From the NCBI GenBank assembly GCA_050287105.1, contig JBNKBG010000061.1:1-14677 (forward strand): a DNA stretch of 14,677 nucleotides. Direction: 5' to 3'. Under the pieces are notes generated by a model. It ran no database searches. It saw only the letters and a list, made by a program, of their open reading frames with translations, and was not told the DNA's origin. Positions 12,813 through 14,677 of the stretch are shown in pieces. The position numbers and the translations under genes are program-made. How positions within the stretch are numbered: the stretch's first letter is position 1; each line of letters starts with the position of its first letter. Origin of the DNA: JAPHTQ01 sp050287105 (lineage in GTDB: Bacteria > Pseudomonadota > Gammaproteobacteria > Thiohalomonadales > Thiohalomonadaceae).

Positions 12813-13253
12813 ATGAAAAAGATTGAAATGAAAGAGATTATCCTGGAAGCCAAGAAAGAGAAGGGATTGACCTGGGCGATGCTTGCTGAGAAAGCCGGTC
12901 TTTCCGCAGAGTATCTCTGCTCTGCCTGTCTCGGTATGAATCACCTCGACAAGGCACCGGCCGATGCCGTCGCCGCGGCACTGGGTATGGGGGCCGAGTT
13001 GTCTACCGCACTACAGGAATTTCCACATAAATCATGGGACCAACTGGTTCCGACCGATCCGGTTATCTATCGCTGGTATGAAATCGTTGGTGTTTACGGT
13101 GAAACCATCAAGGAGCTGATTCATGAGAAGTTCGGTGATGGCATCATGAGCGCCATCGACTTCTCAATGAATATTGATAAGGAAAAGAACCCTGCGGGTG
13201 ATCGTGTCGTGGTTACCCTGAACGGAAAGTTCCTGCCCTATAAATCGTGGTAA
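12813..13253 (+). CDS. cynS: Cyanase (cyanate hydratase/lyase)
   Basis: A 146-residue cytoplasmic enzyme that converts cyanate and bicarbonate to carbamate and CO2, the carbamate then giving ammonia and a second CO2. The N-terminal part is a helix-turn-helix-like domain (TWAMLAEKAGLSAEYLCSACLG). The C-terminal catalytic domain has TDPVIYRWYEIVGVYG and EKFGDGIMSAIDF. The catalytic triad of E. coli CynS (R96, E99, S122) maps to R87, E90 and S113 here, with the same nine-residue offset throughout. The C-terminus NGKFLPYKSW matches the DGKYLPxKxF end of the family. The usual active form is a decamer. ATG 12813 has GAGG eight bases upstream. It is transcribed alone from the sigma-54 promoter at 12737-12752, divergent from the transporter, and ends in a strong terminator. 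Confidence 0.96.
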   Translation: MKKIEMKEIILEAKKEKGLTWAMLAEKAGLSAEYLCSACLGMNHLDKAPADAVAAALGMGAELSTALQEFPHKSWDQLVPTDPVIYRWYEIVGVYGETIKELIHEKFGDGIMSAIDFSMNIDKEKNPAGDRVVVTLNGKFLPYKSW

Positions 13254-13274
13254 GTATTGCGGTTTAAATGAGAT

Positions 13275-13308
13275 GCCCGGTGTTCGTCGTCGCACACCGG
13301 GCTTTTTT
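13275..13308 (+). terminator. Intrinsic terminator of cynS
   Basis: GCCCGGTGT (13275-13283) and ACACCGGGC (13294-13302) form a perfect nine-base-pair stem, followed by six T residues (13303-13308). It starts 22 bases after the cynS stop and separates cynS from the convergent phosphotransferase gene. Confidence 0.95.
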
Positions 13309-13319
13309 ACAATTAATTG

Positions 13320-14677
13320 TTACTGGCCCACTGCTTCTTCCAGGCGCTCACACAGGGTCTTGATCGCTTTTATTCGGGCAAAGCGTTTGTCATTGCCTTC
13401 AATCAGGGTCCACGGTGCATATTCGGTGCTGGTGCGTTCCACCATATCGTTGACCGCCAGTTCGTAGTCGTTCCACTTTTCCCGGTTGCGATAGTCTTCA
13501 TCGGTGATCTTGTACTGCTTGTAGGCGATCTTTTCCCGCTCCTTGAAACGGCGCAGTTGTTCATCCTTGTCGATGTGTAACCAGAATTTGAGCAGTACAG
13601 TGTCGTGTTCGGTAAGTTGCTCTTCAAAGTCGGCGATCTCGCTGTAAGAGCGCATCCATTGATCGTGTGTGGCATAGCCCTCCACCCGTTCGACCAGAAC
13701 TCGTCCATACCAGCTCCGATCATAGATGGTGATCTGTCCGGCGCGGGGGAGGTGACGCCAGAAACGCCACAGGTAATGGTGGGCACGCTCCTCGTCGGTG
13801 GGGGCGGCGATGGGAATGATCTGGTAGTTGCGTGCATCCAGTGCAGCGATGATGCGGCGGATGATGCCGCCCTTGCCACCGGCATCCCAACCCTCAAGGA
13901 CGATAATGGTGGAGATCTTTTTGTGGTACGCCGCACGCGCCAGTTCGTTCAGCCTGCCCAGGTATTTCTCCAGTAGTCTGTTGTACTCCTTTTTACTTAA
14001 CTTTTGCTCGAGGTCGAGATGGCTGAGTAGCGTGGTGGTATGACTGACGACGGGTAACACCCCACTATTAAAGGGAGCATGGTGCAGCGCATGCTGTTCC
14101 TCCTGTTGTTGTCGGTGGCGGATACGGTCAAGGATGTGTTGTCCGATGGTAATGCCGCGGTAGTACGGGTCACTACCCTCAACAATGATCCAGGGGGCTT
14201 CACCGGTGCTGGTATCGCGCAGGGTACGTTCGGCGATACTGCGAAACTCACTGTATTTCTTCAGATGCTCATGATCCAGCTCGGTAACCCGCCAGGCGGT
14301 TTTCGGATCGCTCTCCAGTTTTTTCAGTCTTTTCTTCTGCGCATCTTTGGAAAGGTGTAACCAGAATTTGATGATCAGTGCGCCATCGTCAAATAACGCC
14401 TTTTCGAAGCTCTTGATGCGGAGCAGGTGACCGTCCAGCTCGGCGTCGTTGAACTCGTTGTTTAGTCGCTGGGCGATGGGATGGCTGTACCAGGAGCCGA
14501 CATAGAGACCGATACGACCCTTTTGCGGCAGGGCACGCCAGAAGCGCCAGAATTCGGGGCGGTCACGCTCTTCATCGCTCATCTCACCGAAGGCGAAGGT
14601 ACGCACGTAACGGGGATCCAGCCACTCGTTGAGGAGGTTGATGGTGGCACCCTTACCGGCACCATCGACACCGGAGA
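13320..14677 (-). CDS. pap: Polyphosphate:AMP phosphotransferase (two-domain PPK2 family), 5' end outside the window
   Basis: The open frame continues past 14606 to the window edge, so about 451 residues are seen and the start is missing. It has two PPK2-type kinase domains in tandem. The N-terminal one starts at the window edge with SGVDGAGKGATINLLNEWLD, a P-loop, then FWRFWRALPQKGRIGLYVGSWYS. The C-terminal one has IIVLEGWDAGGKGGIIRRI, then HYLWRFWRHLPRAGQITIYDRSWYGRVLVERVEG, with the usual lid arginines and the D-R-S-W-Y motif. In the N-terminal copy that motif reads VGSWY, lacking the D-R pair, as is usual for Pap proteins where the C-terminal domain carries catalysis. The enzyme phosphorylates AMP to ADP with polyphosphate as donor. 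A GTG at 14606 could be mistaken for the start, but it lies inside the first P-loop domain. It is convergent with cynS. Confidence 0.92.
   Translation of the reverse strand, partial: SGVDGAGKGATINLLNEWLDPRYVRTFAFGEMSDEERDRPEFWRFWRALPQKGRIGLYVGSWYSHPIAQRLNNEFNDAELDGHLLRIKSFEKALFDDGALIIKFWLHLSKDAQKKRLKKLESDPKTAWRVTELDHEHLKKYSEFRSIAERTLRDTSTGEAPWIIVEGSDPYYRGITIGQHILDRIRHRQQQEEQHALHHAPFNSGVLPVVSHTTTLLSHLDLEQKLSKKEYNRLLEKYLGRLNELARAAYHKKISTIIVLEGWDAGGKGGIIRRIIAALDARNYQIIPIAAPTDEERAHHYLWRFWRHLPRAGQITIYDRSWYGRVLVERVEGYATHDQWMRSYSEIADFEEQLTEHDTVLLKFWLHIDKDEQLRRFKEREKIAYKQYKITDEDYRNREKWNDYELAVNDMVERTSTEYAPWTLIEGNDKRFARIKAIKTLCERLEEAVGQ

Overview
The window looks like the chromosome of a Gram-negative gammaproteobacterium of moderate to high GC. 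The evidence is the family types: a Tat-exported nitrate/taurine-type binding protein, a two-domain PPK2-type phosphotransferase, a TrhA membrane protein, and NifA/NorR-like sigma-54 control. I cannot name the genus. No rRNA, tRNA, CRISPR array or insertion sequence was seen.

Left part (1-3911): the start of a family-2 glycosyltransferase gene leaving the window on the minus strand, a divergent membrane-anchored thioredoxin-like protein, an O-acetylhomoserine sulfhydrylase (metY), an AT-richer PAPS-type sulfotransferase, and a convergent TrhA/hemolysin-III membrane protein. These look like independent units.

Central part (4001-13253): what appears to be one sigma-54 regulon of four transcription units. 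(a) A minus-strand operon encodes an OsmC-like protein, an acyl-CoA-dehydrogenase-fold flavoprotein, a DUF302 protein and a rubredoxin/rubredoxin-reductase fusion. (b) A GAF-AAA-HTH sigma-54 activator gene. (c) A minus-strand operon encodes an ABC transporter of the nitrate/taurine/cyanate type (ATPase, Tat-signal binding protein, permease). (d) cynS (cyanase) lies divergent to the transporter. Each unit has a -24/-12 promoter with exact spacing (7583-7598, 9418-9433, 12548-12563, 12737-12752). The same 11-base palindrome, CGACA(A/T)TGTCG, lies at 7686-7696, 9394-9404 and 12639-12649. Its centre is exactly 93 bases from the first base of both the osmC-operon and cynS -24 elements. In front of the activator gene it falls just past the predicted transcription start, which suggests autoregulation.

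The inferred working model is that the activator senses a compound or nutrient state through its GAF domain and switches on three things: uptake by the ABC transporter, a flavin/rubredoxin redox pathway (flavoprotein plus rubredoxin-reductase, with OsmC-like and DUF302 partners), and cyanase, which turns cyanate plus bicarbonate into ammonia and CO2. The co-regulation rests on sequence. The substrate of the flavoprotein and the link to cyanate are not known.

Right end (13320-14677): a polyphosphate:AMP phosphotransferase-like gene running out of the window, convergent with cynS and separated from it by a strong intrinsic terminator.
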